From Stenotrophomonas sp. VV52 (lineage in GTDB: Bacteria; Pseudomonadota; Gammaproteobacteria; Xanthomonadales; Xanthomonadaceae): a stretch of DNA of 64,000 bases. Below the pieces are notes generated by a model, which was not told where the DNA came from, searched no databases, and saw only the letters and a program-made list of their open reading frames with translations. The stretch's first letter is position 1. Every line of letters starts with the position of its first letter. Positions 1 through 7,691 of the stretch are shown piece by piece. Location of the stretch: positions 145,460-209,459 of the forward strand of contig NZ_PKQQ01000008.1 in NCBI RefSeq assembly GCF_002893095.1, given 5' to 3'. The translations under genes were made by a program, and so were the position numbers.

Positions 1-110
1 TCGGCGGCGGCGGGGGGTGGGGCGGCGGTGGCGGTGGCTTCGGCGGAGGCGGCGGCTGGGGTGGCGGCGGTGGACGTTCCGGAGGCGGTGGCGCCTCGGG
101 GGGCTGGTAA
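1..110 (+). CDS. TPM-domain protein, C-terminal end (partial)
   Basis: Only the last 35 codons lie in the window, reading from position 3 to the TAA at 108-110. They encode an almost pure glycine tail with a few Trp, Phe and Ser residues, ending in GGW. Such Gly-rich tails are typical of YgcG-type TPM proteins, which are membrane-anchored and usually sit beside lemA and a second TPM gene. The following gene is such a TPM protein and overlaps this stop by one base (TAATG). The family call therefore rests on tail composition and context, because the catalytic or binding domain is outside the window. Confidence 0.6.
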   Translation, partial: GGGGGWGGGGGGFGGGGGWGGGGGRSGGGGASGGW

Positions 111-598
111 TGCGCATCTGGCGCCACCTGTTCGCTCCCTCGCTGCACCGCACCTTCAGCGAAGAGCGGCTGCAGGCCATCACCGACGCGATTGCCGCCG
201 GCGAGCGCCGCCACGGCGGCCAGGTCATGTTCGCGGTCGAAGCCGACCTGCCGTGGCTGGCGCTGTGGCAGGGCGTCACCCCGCGCCAGCGCGCCGAGCA
301 CGCCTTCGCCCAGCTGCGCACCTGGGACACCGAACAGAACAACGGCGTGCTGGTCTACCTGCTGCTGGCCGACCACGCCATTGAACTGATCGCCGACCGC
401 GGCCTGCGCGGCCGGGTCGGCGAAACCCAGTGGCAGGCGATCTGCGAGCACATGCAGGGCCTGCTGCGCGCCGACGACCTGCAGCAGGCGGTGCTGCTGG
501 CCATTGCCGAGGTCTCCGACGTGCTGGCCGGGCTCTATCCGCCCGGCAGCGGGTCCAAGGCTGACGCCCTGCCCAATACCCCCCAACTGCTTGGTTGA
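110..598 (+). CDS. TPM-domain (YgcG-like) protein
   Basis: A 162-residue protein starting MRIWRHLFAP. It shows the TPM pattern: an N-terminal helix with FSEERLQAITDAI, then a strand with QVMFAVEAD, and a segment with NNGVLVYLLLADHAIELIADRGL that matches the family's 'GVL(L/V)(V/L)(S)...R.(V/I)EI..G.GL' stretch. The family role is unclear; members have been linked to photosystem repair or to membrane phosphatase-like activity. The ATG overlaps the stop of the upstream Gly-rich gene, so the two are probably co-translated. An in-frame start at 17 would give a low-complexity Arg/Trp leader lying inside the upstream gene, and I rejected it. Confidence 0.75.
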   Translation: MRIWRHLFAPSLHRTFSEERLQAITDAIAAGERRHGGQVMFAVEADLPWLALWQGVTPRQRAEHAFAQLRTWDTEQNNGVLVYLLLADHAIELIADRGLRGRVGETQWQAICEHMQGLLRADDLQQAVLLAIAEVSDVLAGLYPPGSGSKADALPNTPQLLG

Positions 599-649
599 GG
601 TAACGCGGCACTGGGCCGAGAATAGCCGCTTACCTGCAAGGCGCCGCCC

Positions 650-1546
650 ATGATCTATTTCCACGATATCGACCCCATCGCCCTTTCGCTCGGGCCGGTC
701 AAGGTGCACTGGTACGGCATCATGTACCTGCTCGGCTTCACCGCCGCCTGGTGGCTGGGGCGCAAGCGCATCGCCGCGGGGCGCCTGCCGGGCGTGGACG
801 GCAATGGATTCTCCGACCTGCTGTTCTACGCCATGCTCGGCGTCGTGGTTGGCGGCCGCGTCGGCTACATGCTGTTCTATGCCACCGCCGATTTCCTGCA
901 CAACCCGCTGCTGCTGTTCAAGGTCTGGGACGGCGGCATGAGCTTCCACGGTGGCCTGCTCGGCGTGCTGTTCGCCTGCTGGTACTGGTCGCGCAAGCAC
1001 CGCCTGCACCTGTTCGACACCCTCGACTTCATGTCGCCGCTGGTCCCGCTCGGGCTCGGCTTCGGCCGCCTCGGCAACTTCATCGGCGCCGAACTGTGGG
1101 GCAAGTACACCGACGGCACCTGGGGCGTGGTCTTCCCCAGTGGCCTGCCGGCTGCTTTCAACGGCGTGGACATGGACGCCCTGCGCACCCAGTTCGCCAG
1201 CGGCGCGCTCAACCCGTACGCCCGCCATCCCTCGCAGCTGTATGAAGCGCTGCTCGAAGGCCTGGTGATGTTCGCCGTGCTCTGGGCCGTCTCGGCCAAG
1301 CCGCGCCAGCGCTACCTCATCTCCGGCCTGTTCGCGCTGATGTACGGCGTGTTCCGCTTCGCCGTCGAATTCGTGCGCATGCCCGACAACGGCGTCTACC
1401 TCGCCTTCGACTGGTTCACCCGTGGCCAGCTGCTCAGCCTGCCGCTGGTGGCGCTGGGCGTGGTCCTGCTGGTCCTGTCGCGACGCGCACCGGTCCTGCA
1501 GCCGGTGCTTCCGGTCGCACCGGCCGCCGCCGGGAGCAAGGCATGA
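650..1546 (+). CDS. lgt: Prolipoprotein diacylglyceryl transferase
   Basis: Encodes 298 residues. Lgt transfers diacylglycerol from phosphatidylglycerol to the lipobox cysteine of prolipoproteins in the inner membrane, the first step of lipoprotein maturation. Visible features are several hydrophobic membrane segments, the early [14 protein letters not shown] segment, [11 protein letters not shown], and the family signature region [13 protein letters not shown] near residue 145. It overlaps thyA by four bases (ATGA at 1543-1546), an arrangement common in gammaproteobacteria. At least two likely substrates, LolB and a TlpA-like lipoprotein, are encoded elsewhere in the window. Confidence 0.96.
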   Translation: MIYFHDIDPIALSLGPVKVHWYGIMYLLGFTAAWWLGRKRIAAGRLPGVDGNGFSDLLFYAMLGVVVGGRVGYMLFYATADFLHNPLLLFKVWDGGMSFHGGLLGVLFACWYWSRKHRLHLFDTLDFMSPLVPLGLGFGRLGNFIGAELWGKYTDGTWGVVFPSGLPAAFNGVDMDALRTQFASGALNPYARHPSQLYEALLEGLVMFAVLWAVSAKPRQRYLISGLFALMYGVFRFAVEFVRMPDNGVYLAFDWFTRGQLLSLPLVALGVVLLVLSRRAPVLQPVLPVAPAAAGSKA

Positions 1547-2337
1547 AAGCCTACCTCGACCTGCTGCAGCACGTGCTCGAACACGGCACCGAAAAGTCCG
1601 ACCGCACCGGCACCGGTACCCGCAGCGTGTTCGGCTGGCAGATGCGCTTCAACCTCAACGACGGCTTCCCGCTGGTCACCACCAAGAAGCTGCACCTGCG
1701 CTCGATCATCCACGAGCTGCTGTGGTTCCTGAAGGGCGACACCAACATCGGCTACCTCAAGGACAACCAGGTACGGATCTGGGACGAATGGGCCGACGAA
1801 AACGGCGATCTCGGCCCCGTTTACGGCAAACAGTGGCGCAGCTGGGCCACCGCCGACGGCGGCAGCATCGACCAGATGCAGTGGCTGGTCGACGAGATCA
1901 AGCGCAACCCCGACTCGCGCCGCCTCGTGGTCAGCGCCTGGAACGTCGGCGAACTCTCGCAGATGGCGCTGATGCCCTGCCACAACCTGTTCCAGTTCTA
2001 CGTGGTCGACGGCAAGCTCAGCTGCCAGCTCTACCAGCGCAGCGGCGACATCTTCCTCGGCGTCCCGTTCAACATCGCCAGCTACGCCCTCCTGACCCAC
2101 ATGGTCGCCCAGGCCACCGGCCTCGGCGTCGGCGACTTCGTCCACACCCTCGGCGACGCGCACCTCTACTCCAACCACTACGACCAGGCCCGCGAACAGC
2201 TCGCCCGCGAACCGCGCGCACTGCCCACCCTCTGGTTGAACCCCGAAGTGACCGACCTGTTCGGCTTCCAGTTCGACGACATCCGCATCGACGGCTACGA
2301 CCCGCACCCCGCCATCAAGGCGCCGGTCGCGGTATGA
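1543..2337 (+). CDS. thyA: Thymidylate synthase
   Basis: A 264-residue ThyA, the size of the E. coli enzyme. It methylates dUMP to dTMP using methylenetetrahydrofolate. Recognisable pieces are the N-terminal [12 protein letters not shown] phosphate-binding region, the active-site block [12 protein letters not shown] with the nucleophilic cysteine, and [20 protein letters not shown]. It lies between lgt and folA with short overlaps on both sides, so the enzyme producing dihydrofolate and the reductase recycling it are translated from one message. Confidence 0.98.
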   Translation: MKAYLDLLQHVLEHGTEKSDRTGTGTRSVFGWQMRFNLNDGFPLVTTKKLHLRSIIHELLWFLKGDTNIGYLKDNQVRIWDEWADENGDLGPVYGKQWRSWATADGGSIDQMQWLVDEIKRNPDSRRLVVSAWNVGELSQMALMPCHNLFQFYVVDGKLSCQLYQRSGDIFLGVPFNIASYALLTHMVAQATGLGVGDFVHTLGDAHLYSNHYDQAREQLAREPRALPTLWLNPEVTDLFGFQFDDIRIDGYDPHPAIKAPVAV

Positions 2338-2828
2338 AGCTGTCCCTGATCGTCGCCCTCGACCGCGACCATGGCATCGGCCAGGACAACCAGCTGCCCT
2401 GGCAGCTGCCGGACGACCTGAAGCGCTTCAAGGCCCTGACACTGGGCAAGCCGATCCTGATGGGCCGCAAGACCGCGCAGTCGCTGGGCCGCGCGTTGCC
2501 GGGGCGACCGAACCTGGTGTTGACCCGTTCGGGCGAAGTCCCGTTCGACAGCATGCAGGCCGTAGCGTCCATCGAAGAAGCAAAGCAGTTCGCCGCCGCC
2601 ACGGGCGCAGACGAGTTGTGCGTGATCGGCGGCGGTGAAGTATTCCGCCTGGTCATGGCGCAGGCCACGGACATGCACCTGACGTGGGTGGATGCGCAGG
2701 TGAACGCGGATACGCATTTCCCGGAATTCGATGCGGAGCAGTGGGTGGAAACGTCGCGCGAGCATCACCCAGCAGACGCAAAGCACGCTTACGCCTTCGA
2801 TTTCGTGGATTACGCGCGAAACGGGTGA
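2334..2828 (+). CDS. folA: Dihydrofolate reductase
   Basis: A 164-residue type I DHFR that reduces dihydrofolate to tetrahydrofolate with NADPH. The start [23 protein letters not shown] overlaps the thyA stop by four bases. The [13 protein letters not shown] segment carries the substrate-binding acidic residue, [10 protein letters not shown] is the cofactor-binding region, and [11 protein letters not shown] is the conserved glycine pair. A much longer in-frame reading from 1422 runs inside thyA and is not the gene. This chromosomal enzyme is the usual trimethoprim target. Confidence 0.96.
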   Translation: MKLSLIVALDRDHGIGQDNQLPWQLPDDLKRFKALTLGKPILMGRKTAQSLGRALPGRPNLVLTRSGEVPFDSMQAVASIEEAKQFAAATGADELCVIGGGEVFRLVMAQATDMHLTWVDAQVNADTHFPEFDAEQWVETSREHHPADAKHAYAFDFVDYARNG

Positions 2829-2847
2829 TCCCGCGCGCTGACGGAGT

Positions 2848-2870
2848 AGACACGCATGGCGTGTCCCTAC
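2848..2870. repeat. SMAG/REP-like palindrome, GACACGC type
   Basis: Read on the minus strand this is GTAG followed by GGACACGCCATGCGTGTCT, an imperfect palindrome centred on CATG. The same motif occurs at 15898, 20727 and 28432. The GTAG head is the hallmark of SMAG repeats of S. maltophilia. It sits just after folA, where it may stabilise or end the transcript. Confidence 0.7.
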
Positions 2871-2929
2871 GCATCAACGTGAGCCCATGGAAATCGCCGT
2901 TTTTCCCATGGCCACCGACCCACTATCGA

Positions 2930-3034
2930 GGGGTCGGCGGGGGTGGGTTTGAGGGGGCACGAGCCGCATGGATGCGGCGATGAGCCTACATGGATGTATT
3001 TACGGCGTCCCCCACAAACCCGCACCCGACGGCC
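2930..3034 (+). repeat. Y-element copy A (structured intergenic repeat)
   Basis: Outer arms (about 2933-2956 and 3008-3030, G/T-rich against C/A-rich) pair over roughly 20 bases with some G-U. They enclose hairpin 1 (GCCGCATGGATGCGGC) and hairpin 2 (TACATGGATGTA) followed by TTTACGGCGT. A further stem, CCGACCC / GGGGTCGG, lies at 2916-2937. Related copies are at 20566, 28246, 28597, 34330, 59254, 20779 and 59053. A fixed linker and a SMAG palindrome follow. No protein is supported here. Confidence 0.75.
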
Positions 3035-3084
3035 CCAGCCAGGGAAACGTTGCAAACGGCGGCTGTTCGCCTGAATCCAACAGC

Positions 3085-3108
3085 AGCCGGGCAGGGCCCG
3101 GCTCTACC
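3085..3108 (-). repeat. SMAG repeat (GTAGAGCCGGGCC type)
   Basis: On the minus strand it reads GTAGAGCCGGGCCCTGCCCGGCT, a GTAG head plus a GC-rich stem-loop. It is preceded by the linker CTGTTCGCCTGAATCCAACAG (3062-3082), which itself can form a CTGTT/AACAG hairpin and recurs beside other copies in this window. It separates folA from the convergent apaH. Confidence 0.8.
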
Positions 3109-3130
3109 GGAAACAACGCAATCAAGCGCT

Positions 3131-4141
3131 TTACGCAGTTGTAGGCGAGCTGTCGCCGCCGCCGTTGCCAGCCGGCTCGCGCTGACGGCGCGGTTGCTGT
3201 TGCCGCGGCCCACGCTCGCGCTGCTGCCCTTCGCGCGGACCGCGCGGCGGGCGGCCGCTCGGCTGGCCACCTTCATTGGAAGGGCGGCGCGCCGGCGGAC
3301 GTGGCGGCGTGACCGGCTTCGGCACATCGCGGCCCGGTACCTGCACCACGCGCAGCTCCTCCGTATCCAGCTGCAGCGCCGTCAGCTTCCCGCCCCACAC
3401 CGCACCCGTATCGATCGCATGCACGCCCTGCGTGATCGTCAGGCCCAGCGCCGACCAGTGCCCGCACACGATCTTCAGATCGCGCTCCACCCGGCCCGGC
3501 ACCTCGAACCACGGGTACAACCCCTGTTCCTGCGTGCCCGGCGTGCCCTTGTCCTCGATCCCGATCCGCCCGCGCGGCGTGCAGTACCGCATCCGCGTCA
3601 GCAGATTGATGATCGCCCGCGAACGGTCGTAGCCCGACAGCCCCGGCGACCACACCGGCTTGTCCCCGTACATGTTGCGGAACAGCTTGCGGTACCCACC
3701 GCCATGCAGCTGCTGCTCCACCTCCCGCGCATGCTTCTCCGCCAGCTGCGTCGTCCACTTCGGCGCCAGCCCCGCATGCACCATCATCCAGCCCAGCTCA
3801 CGGTCCACGTGCACCAGCTTCTGCATCCGCAGCCAGTCCAGCAGCACATCCCGGTCCTCCGCCTGCACGATCCGCAGCAGGTCCGGATTCACCTTGCGCT
3901 GCTCCTCCTCCGTACGTGCACCCACCGCCAGCAGTGACAGATCGTGGTTGCCCAGCACCACCACACTGTGCTCCCGCAGCGAATGCACCAGCCGCAGCGT
4001 CTCCAGCGACTGACCGCCCCGGTTCACCAGGTCGCCACAGAACCACAGCCTGTCCACCGCCGGATCGAAGCGGATCTTCTCCAGTAGACGCTGGGTCACC
4101 TCATAACAGCCCTGCAGGTCCCCGATGGCCCAGACACTCAT
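3131..4141 (-). CDS. apaH: Symmetrical bis(5'-nucleosyl)-tetraphosphatase with Arg-rich tail
   Basis: 336 residues. ApaH splits Ap4A into two ADP and removes Np4 caps from RNA. The calcineurin-type metallophosphatase motifs are present: GDLQGC at residues 7-12, GDLVNRG near 36, GNHD near 64, and late histidines in VHAGLAPKW and GHWSALG. The family is usually about 270-280 residues. Here roughly 60 extra residues follow, rich in Pro, Arg, Gly and Gln with RPP, GQQR and PRQQQPRR blocks, and look disordered and basic. It is the last gene of the lptD-surA-pdxA-rsmA-apaG-apaH unit, 13 bases after apaG. Confidence 0.95.
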   Translation of the reverse strand: MSVWAIGDLQGCYEVTQRLLEKIRFDPAVDRLWFCGDLVNRGGQSLETLRLVHSLREHSVVVLGNHDLSLLAVGARTEEEQRKVNPDLLRIVQAEDRDVLLDWLRMQKLVHVDRELGWMMVHAGLAPKWTTQLAEKHAREVEQQLHGGGYRKLFRNMYGDKPVWSPGLSGYDRSRAIINLLTRMRYCTPRGRIGIEDKGTPGTQEQGLYPWFEVPGRVERDLKIVCGHWSALGLTITQGVHAIDTGAVWGGKLTALQLDTEELRVVQVPGRDVPKPVTPPRPPARRPSNEGGQPSGRPPRGPREGQQRERGPRQQQPRRQREPAGNGGGDSSPTTA

Positions 4142-4154
4142 GCGTGCGCCTCCA

Positions 4155-4538
4155 TCAGTGCAGCGTGCGCGGAACAGTCAACACGAACGGCGCGATGGGC
4201 GCAGCGAACTCGGTGCCATCGTCGGCCACCATGTCGTAATGCCCCTGCATCGTTCCATGTTCGGTTTCCAGCATGACACCCGACGTGTAACGGAAGTCTT
4301 CACCCGGGCGCAACCGCGGCTGCTCCCCGATCACCCCGTCACCGTCCACATGCTCCACCCGCCCGTTGCCATCGGTGATCCGCCAATGGCGCGCCACCAG
4401 CCGCGCCGCAACGCGGCCGCCGTTGTGGATCCGGATCGTATACGCGAACGCAAAGCGCCCGTCTTCCGGCGTCGACTGCTCATCCAGGAAGCGCGGCGCG
4501 ACCTCCACCGAGATCGCATACTGATCGGCGTCGCTCAT
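4155..4538 (-). CDS. apaG: Co2+/Mg2+ efflux-type ApaG protein
   Basis: A 127-residue single-domain protein of the ApaG (DUF525) fold, an immunoglobulin-like beta sandwich. The family blocks are visible: [11 protein letters not shown] near residue 30, [11 protein letters not shown] near 50, [14 protein letters not shown] near 75 and [10 protein letters not shown] near 95. Its biochemical role is uncertain; E. coli and Salmonella links to metal efflux are indirect. The start ATG overlaps the rsmA stop (ATGA at 4535-4538), which fixes the start and suggests coupled translation. Confidence 0.95.
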   Translation of the reverse strand: MSDADQYAISVEVAPRFLDEQSTPEDGRFAFAYTIRIHNGGRVAARLVARHWRITDGNGRVEHVDGDGVIGEQPRLRPGEDFRYTSGVMLETEHGTMQGHYDMVADDGTEFAAPIAPFVLTVPRTLH

Positions 4539-5353
4539 GCCGACTCCGCGCGCGGCACATTGGCGAGCGCAATGAACTGCGCCACCTCCAGCTGCTCCGC
4601 ACGTGCATCGCTGCGCACCCCCGCCGCCTCGAACTGCTCCGGCGTCACCACCCCGTTCAGTGCATTGCGCAGCGTCTTGCGGCGCTGCCCGAATGCCGAG
4701 CGCACCACCTCCGCGAACCGCTTCCGGTCCAGGATCCCGACCGTCGCCGGATCGCGCGGCACCAGCCGCACCACCGCCGAATCCACCTTCGGTGGCGGGC
4801 GGAACGCCCCCGGCGGCACCACGAACAGCGACGTCACCTTGCACCAGGCCTGCAGCATCACGCTCAGCCGACCATAGACCTTGCTGCCCGGGTCGGCCGC
4901 CATGCGGTCCACCACTTCCTTCTGCAGCATGAAGTGCATGTCGCGGATCACCGCCGCATGCTCCATCGCATGGAACAGGATCGGCGACGAAATGTTGTAT
5001 GGCAGGTTGCCGACCAGCCGGATCTGTCCGTCGCCGGCCAGCGCCGTGAAGTCCACCTGCAGCACGTCGCGGTGCACGATGGTCAGCTCGCCCAGCGGCT
5101 CGGCCGCAGCGGTCAGCGGCGCGATCAGGTCGCGGTCGAACTCGATCACCGTCAGGCGCGGGTGGCGACGCAGCAGCGGCAGGGTGATCGCACCCTGGCC
5201 CGGGCCGATTTCGACCAGCCGGTCGTCGTCCTTCGGATTGACCGCCAGCACGATCTTGTCGATGTAGCTGCGGTCGGCCAGGAAGTGCTGGCCGAGCTGC
5301 TTTTTGGCCGGGGCGGTGAAGCCGGGCGCAGAGGGGGAGTGCGAAGAAGTCAT
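4535..5353 (-). CDS. rsmA: 16S rRNA dimethyladenosine transferase
   Basis: A 272-residue KsgA/RsmA enzyme that dimethylates A1518 and A1519 of 16S rRNA in late 30S assembly. It shows KKQLGQHFL near residue 17, the SAM-binding [12 protein letters not shown] near 47, the acidic VIEFDRDL motif, and the catalytic NLPYNIS motif near 115. The C-terminal helical domain carries RRKTLRNAL. It overlaps both neighbours by ATGA (pdxA upstream, apaG downstream). Confidence 0.97.
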   Translation of the reverse strand: MTSSHSPSAPGFTAPAKKQLGQHFLADRSYIDKIVLAVNPKDDDRLVEIGPGQGAITLPLLRRHPRLTVIEFDRDLIAPLTAAAEPLGELTIVHRDVLQVDFTALAGDGQIRLVGNLPYNISSPILFHAMEHAAVIRDMHFMLQKEVVDRMAADPGSKVYGRLSVMLQAWCKVTSLFVVPPGAFRPPPKVDSAVVRLVPRDPATVGILDRKRFAEVVRSAFGQRRKTLRNALNGVVTPEQFEAAGVRSDARAEQLEVAQFIALANVPRAESA

Positions 5354-6330
5354 GTCGGCATTTTACGTTGCCGGGCCAGCCGCGCGCACAGCGCCGTGGC
5401 GGCCAGCAGGCTGGAAGGATCCGCGATGCCGCGGCCGGCCAGATCGAGCGCCGTGCCATGGTCCACCGCCACCCGGGGGTAGGGCAGGCCCAGGGTGATG
5501 TTCACCGCCTGCTCGAAACCGCTGTACTTGAGCACCGGCAGGCCCTGGTCGTGGTACATCGCCAGCACCGTGTCGAACCCGGCCAGCTTCTGCGGCAGGA
5601 ACGCCGTGTCGGCCGGCAGCGGCCCGACCAGGTCCATCCCCTGCGCGCGCAGCCGCTCCAGCAGCGGAATGACCACGTCCAGCTCTTCACGGCCCAGGTG
5701 CCCGTCCTCGCCGGCATGCGGGTTCAGCCCCAGCACCGCGATCCGCGGCGCAGCGATGCCGAACTCGCGGCGCAGCGCATCGTGCACCGTGTGCAGGACC
5801 GTCGCCAGCCCATCGGCCGTGATCGCATCGGCCACCGCGCGCAGCGGCAGGTGGGTGGTGGCCAGCGCCACTCGCACGATGTCGTTGGCCAGCATCATCA
5901 CCACCTGCACCCCGGCCTGGTCGGCAAGCAGCTCGGTGGTCCCGCTGTAGGCGATCCCGCCCTGGTTGATCACCGCCTTGTGCACCGGCCCGGTCACCAC
6001 CCCGTCCAGGCGCCCGTCCAGGCACGCCTGGCCGGCCTGGAGCAGGGCACCGATCACCGCCCCGGCATTGGCCGGGTCGGTCTGGCCGAAGCACGACGGC
6101 GACGCATTCGGCACTGGGCACAACGGCAGATCGCCCGGCTGGCGGGCGATCGCGTCTTCAGGCAGAAGGTTCAGTGGCAGCGAGAGCGCTGCTGCGGCCG
6201 ACCGCAGCGTGTCGGGGTCGGCGAAGGCCAGCAGCCGGCAATCGGTGCGCGGCTGCTGGATCAGGCGAAGGCAGAGTTCCGGGCCGATCCCGGCGGGCTC
6301 GCCCGGTACCAGAGCGAGCTGCGGGATCAT
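5350..6330 (-). CDS. pdxA: 4-hydroxythreonine-4-phosphate dehydrogenase
   Basis: 326 residues; catalyses the NAD-dependent oxidation of 4-phosphohydroxy-L-threonine in the DXP-dependent pyridoxal phosphate pathway. Visible are the N-terminal [15 protein letters not shown] motif, GVVTGPVHK with the substrate lysine, the GTTELLAD block, and the metal ligands in [16 protein letters not shown] and [10 protein letters not shown]. It lies 11 bases after surA and overlaps rsmA, the standard surA-pdxA-rsmA order of gammaproteobacteria. Confidence 0.97.
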   Translation of the reverse strand: MIPQLALVPGEPAGIGPELCLRLIQQPRTDCRLLAFADPDTLRSAAAALSLPLNLLPEDAIARQPGDLPLCPVPNASPSCFGQTDPANAGAVIGALLQAGQACLDGRLDGVVTGPVHKAVINQGGIAYSGTTELLADQAGVQVVMMLANDIVRVALATTHLPLRAVADAITADGLATVLHTVHDALRREFGIAAPRIAVLGLNPHAGEDGHLGREELDVVIPLLERLRAQGMDLVGPLPADTAFLPQKLAGFDTVLAMYHDQGLPVLKYSGFEQAVNITLGLPYPRVAVDHGTALDLAGRGIADPSSLLAATALCARLARQRKMPT

Positions 6331-6341
6331 CGGCGCGGGCC

Positions 6342-7691
6342 TCAGGGGTTGGTCGGCGCCGGGGCCGGAGTGGCCTGCGCGGCGGTGCCGATGCGCAGGT
6401 CGACGTAGGCTTCGCCACGCAGTTCCTGCAGGTAACGGTTGTATTCCTCTTCCAGCTTGCGGCGACCGATGGTCTCGCGGATCTGGGCGCGCTTGTTGTC
6501 GGTGCCGGCGTCGGTCTGGCGGGTGGCCTCGCGCTGCACGATGTGCCAGCCGGCATCGGTGCGGAACGGCTGGCTGACGCCGCCGTCGGCCAGCGCGGAA
6601 ACCTGTTTGCCGAAGTCCGGACCGAACGCTTCCGCCGGGAACCAGCCCAGATCGCCGCCCTGGCCCTTGGTATTGTTGTCTTCGGACGCTTCCTTGGCCA
6701 CGGCCTGGAAGTCCGCGCCGCCGGCGATGCGCGCACGCAGGGTGTCGGCCTTGGCCTTGGCGGTGGCGTTGTCCTGCTGGTCGTTGACCCGCACCAGGAT
6801 ATGCCGCGCGTGGTATTCGGTGATGGTCTGGCCGCCGGCGCTGGCGCTGGCGTCACGTACTTCAACCAGCTTGAGCAGCTGGAAGCCGCTTGGGCCACGC
6901 AGCGGGCCGACCACGTCGCCGGCCTTCATGCTGGTCATCATCTGGGCGAACGCGCCGGGGATTTCATCCAGCGAACGCCAGCCCAGGTCGCCGCCTTCCA
7001 GCGCGTTGGGGCTGTCCGAATAGCGCACGGCGGCGGCATTGAAGTCCAGCTCGCCCTTGTCCAGCAGGCCTTTCACGCCGTCGGCCTTCTTCTGGCCGGT
7101 GGCGATCTGCTCGGCGGTGGCGCCTTCCGGCAGCGCGATCAGGATGTGCGCCAGGTGGTACTGGGTACCGGCGGTCGCTTCCTGCTTCAGCGCGGCATCC
7201 ACTTCGCCCTCGCTGACGCTGATGCGGCTCTGCGCGAAGCTCTGGCGCAGGCGCTGCACGGTGATTTCGTCGCGGACCGAGTTGCGGAAGTCATTGAAAT
7301 CCAGGCCGTCGGCGGCCAGGCGCTGGCGCAGGGCGTCCAGGTTGGAGCCGTTCTGCTGGGCGATCGAGTTCAGCGCCTGGTTCAGTTCCTGGTCGCTGAC
7401 CTTGATCCCGCTGCCTTCGGCGCGGGCCACCTGCAGCTTGACCAACACCAGGCGCTCCAGCACCTGCCGGTTCAGCACGTCATCGGGCGGCAGCTGGTGC
7501 TCGCGGCCGGCGTACTGGGCCTTGATGTTCTGCACGGCACGGTCCAGCTCGCTCTGCAGCACCACGTCTTCGTCGACGATCGCGGCAATGCGGTCCAGCG
7601 ACTGGGTCTGCTGGGCCAGCACCTGCAGCGGCGCGGAAACGGTGGTGACGGCGAGGACGGAAGCGAGGAGGACGGGAAGGGTCTTGGTCAT
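6342..7691 (-). CDS. surA: Periplasmic chaperone and peptidyl-prolyl isomerase SurA
   Basis: 449 residues with an N-terminal signal peptide (LPVLLASVLAVTTVSAP, then QVLAQQ). Domain order: an N-terminal helical chaperone region (about 30-170), two parvulin domains (about 175-285 and 295-395) with the H(I)L(I/V) and GGDLGW repeats, and a short C-terminal helix. SurA escorts outer-membrane proteins to the Bam complex; LptD is a classic client and is encoded immediately upstream with an ATGA overlap. The tail ends in a Pro/Ala/Thr stretch. Confidence 0.97.
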   Translation of the reverse strand: MTKTLPVLLASVLAVTTVSAPLQVLAQQTQSLDRIAAIVDEDVVLQSELDRAVQNIKAQYAGREHQLPPDDVLNRQVLERLVLVKLQVARAEGSGIKVSDQELNQALNSIAQQNGSNLDALRQRLAADGLDFNDFRNSVRDEITVQRLRQSFAQSRISVSEGEVDAALKQEATAGTQYHLAHILIALPEGATAEQIATGQKKADGVKGLLDKGELDFNAAAVRYSDSPNALEGGDLGWRSLDEIPGAFAQMMTSMKAGDVVGPLRGPSGFQLLKLVEVRDASASAGGQTITEYHARHILVRVNDQQDNATAKAKADTLRARIAGGADFQAVAKEASEDNNTKGQGGDLGWFPAEAFGPDFGKQVSALADGGVSQPFRTDAGWHIVQREATRQTDAGTDNKRAQIRETIGRRKLEEEYNRYLQELRGEAYVDLRIGTAAQATPAPAPTNP

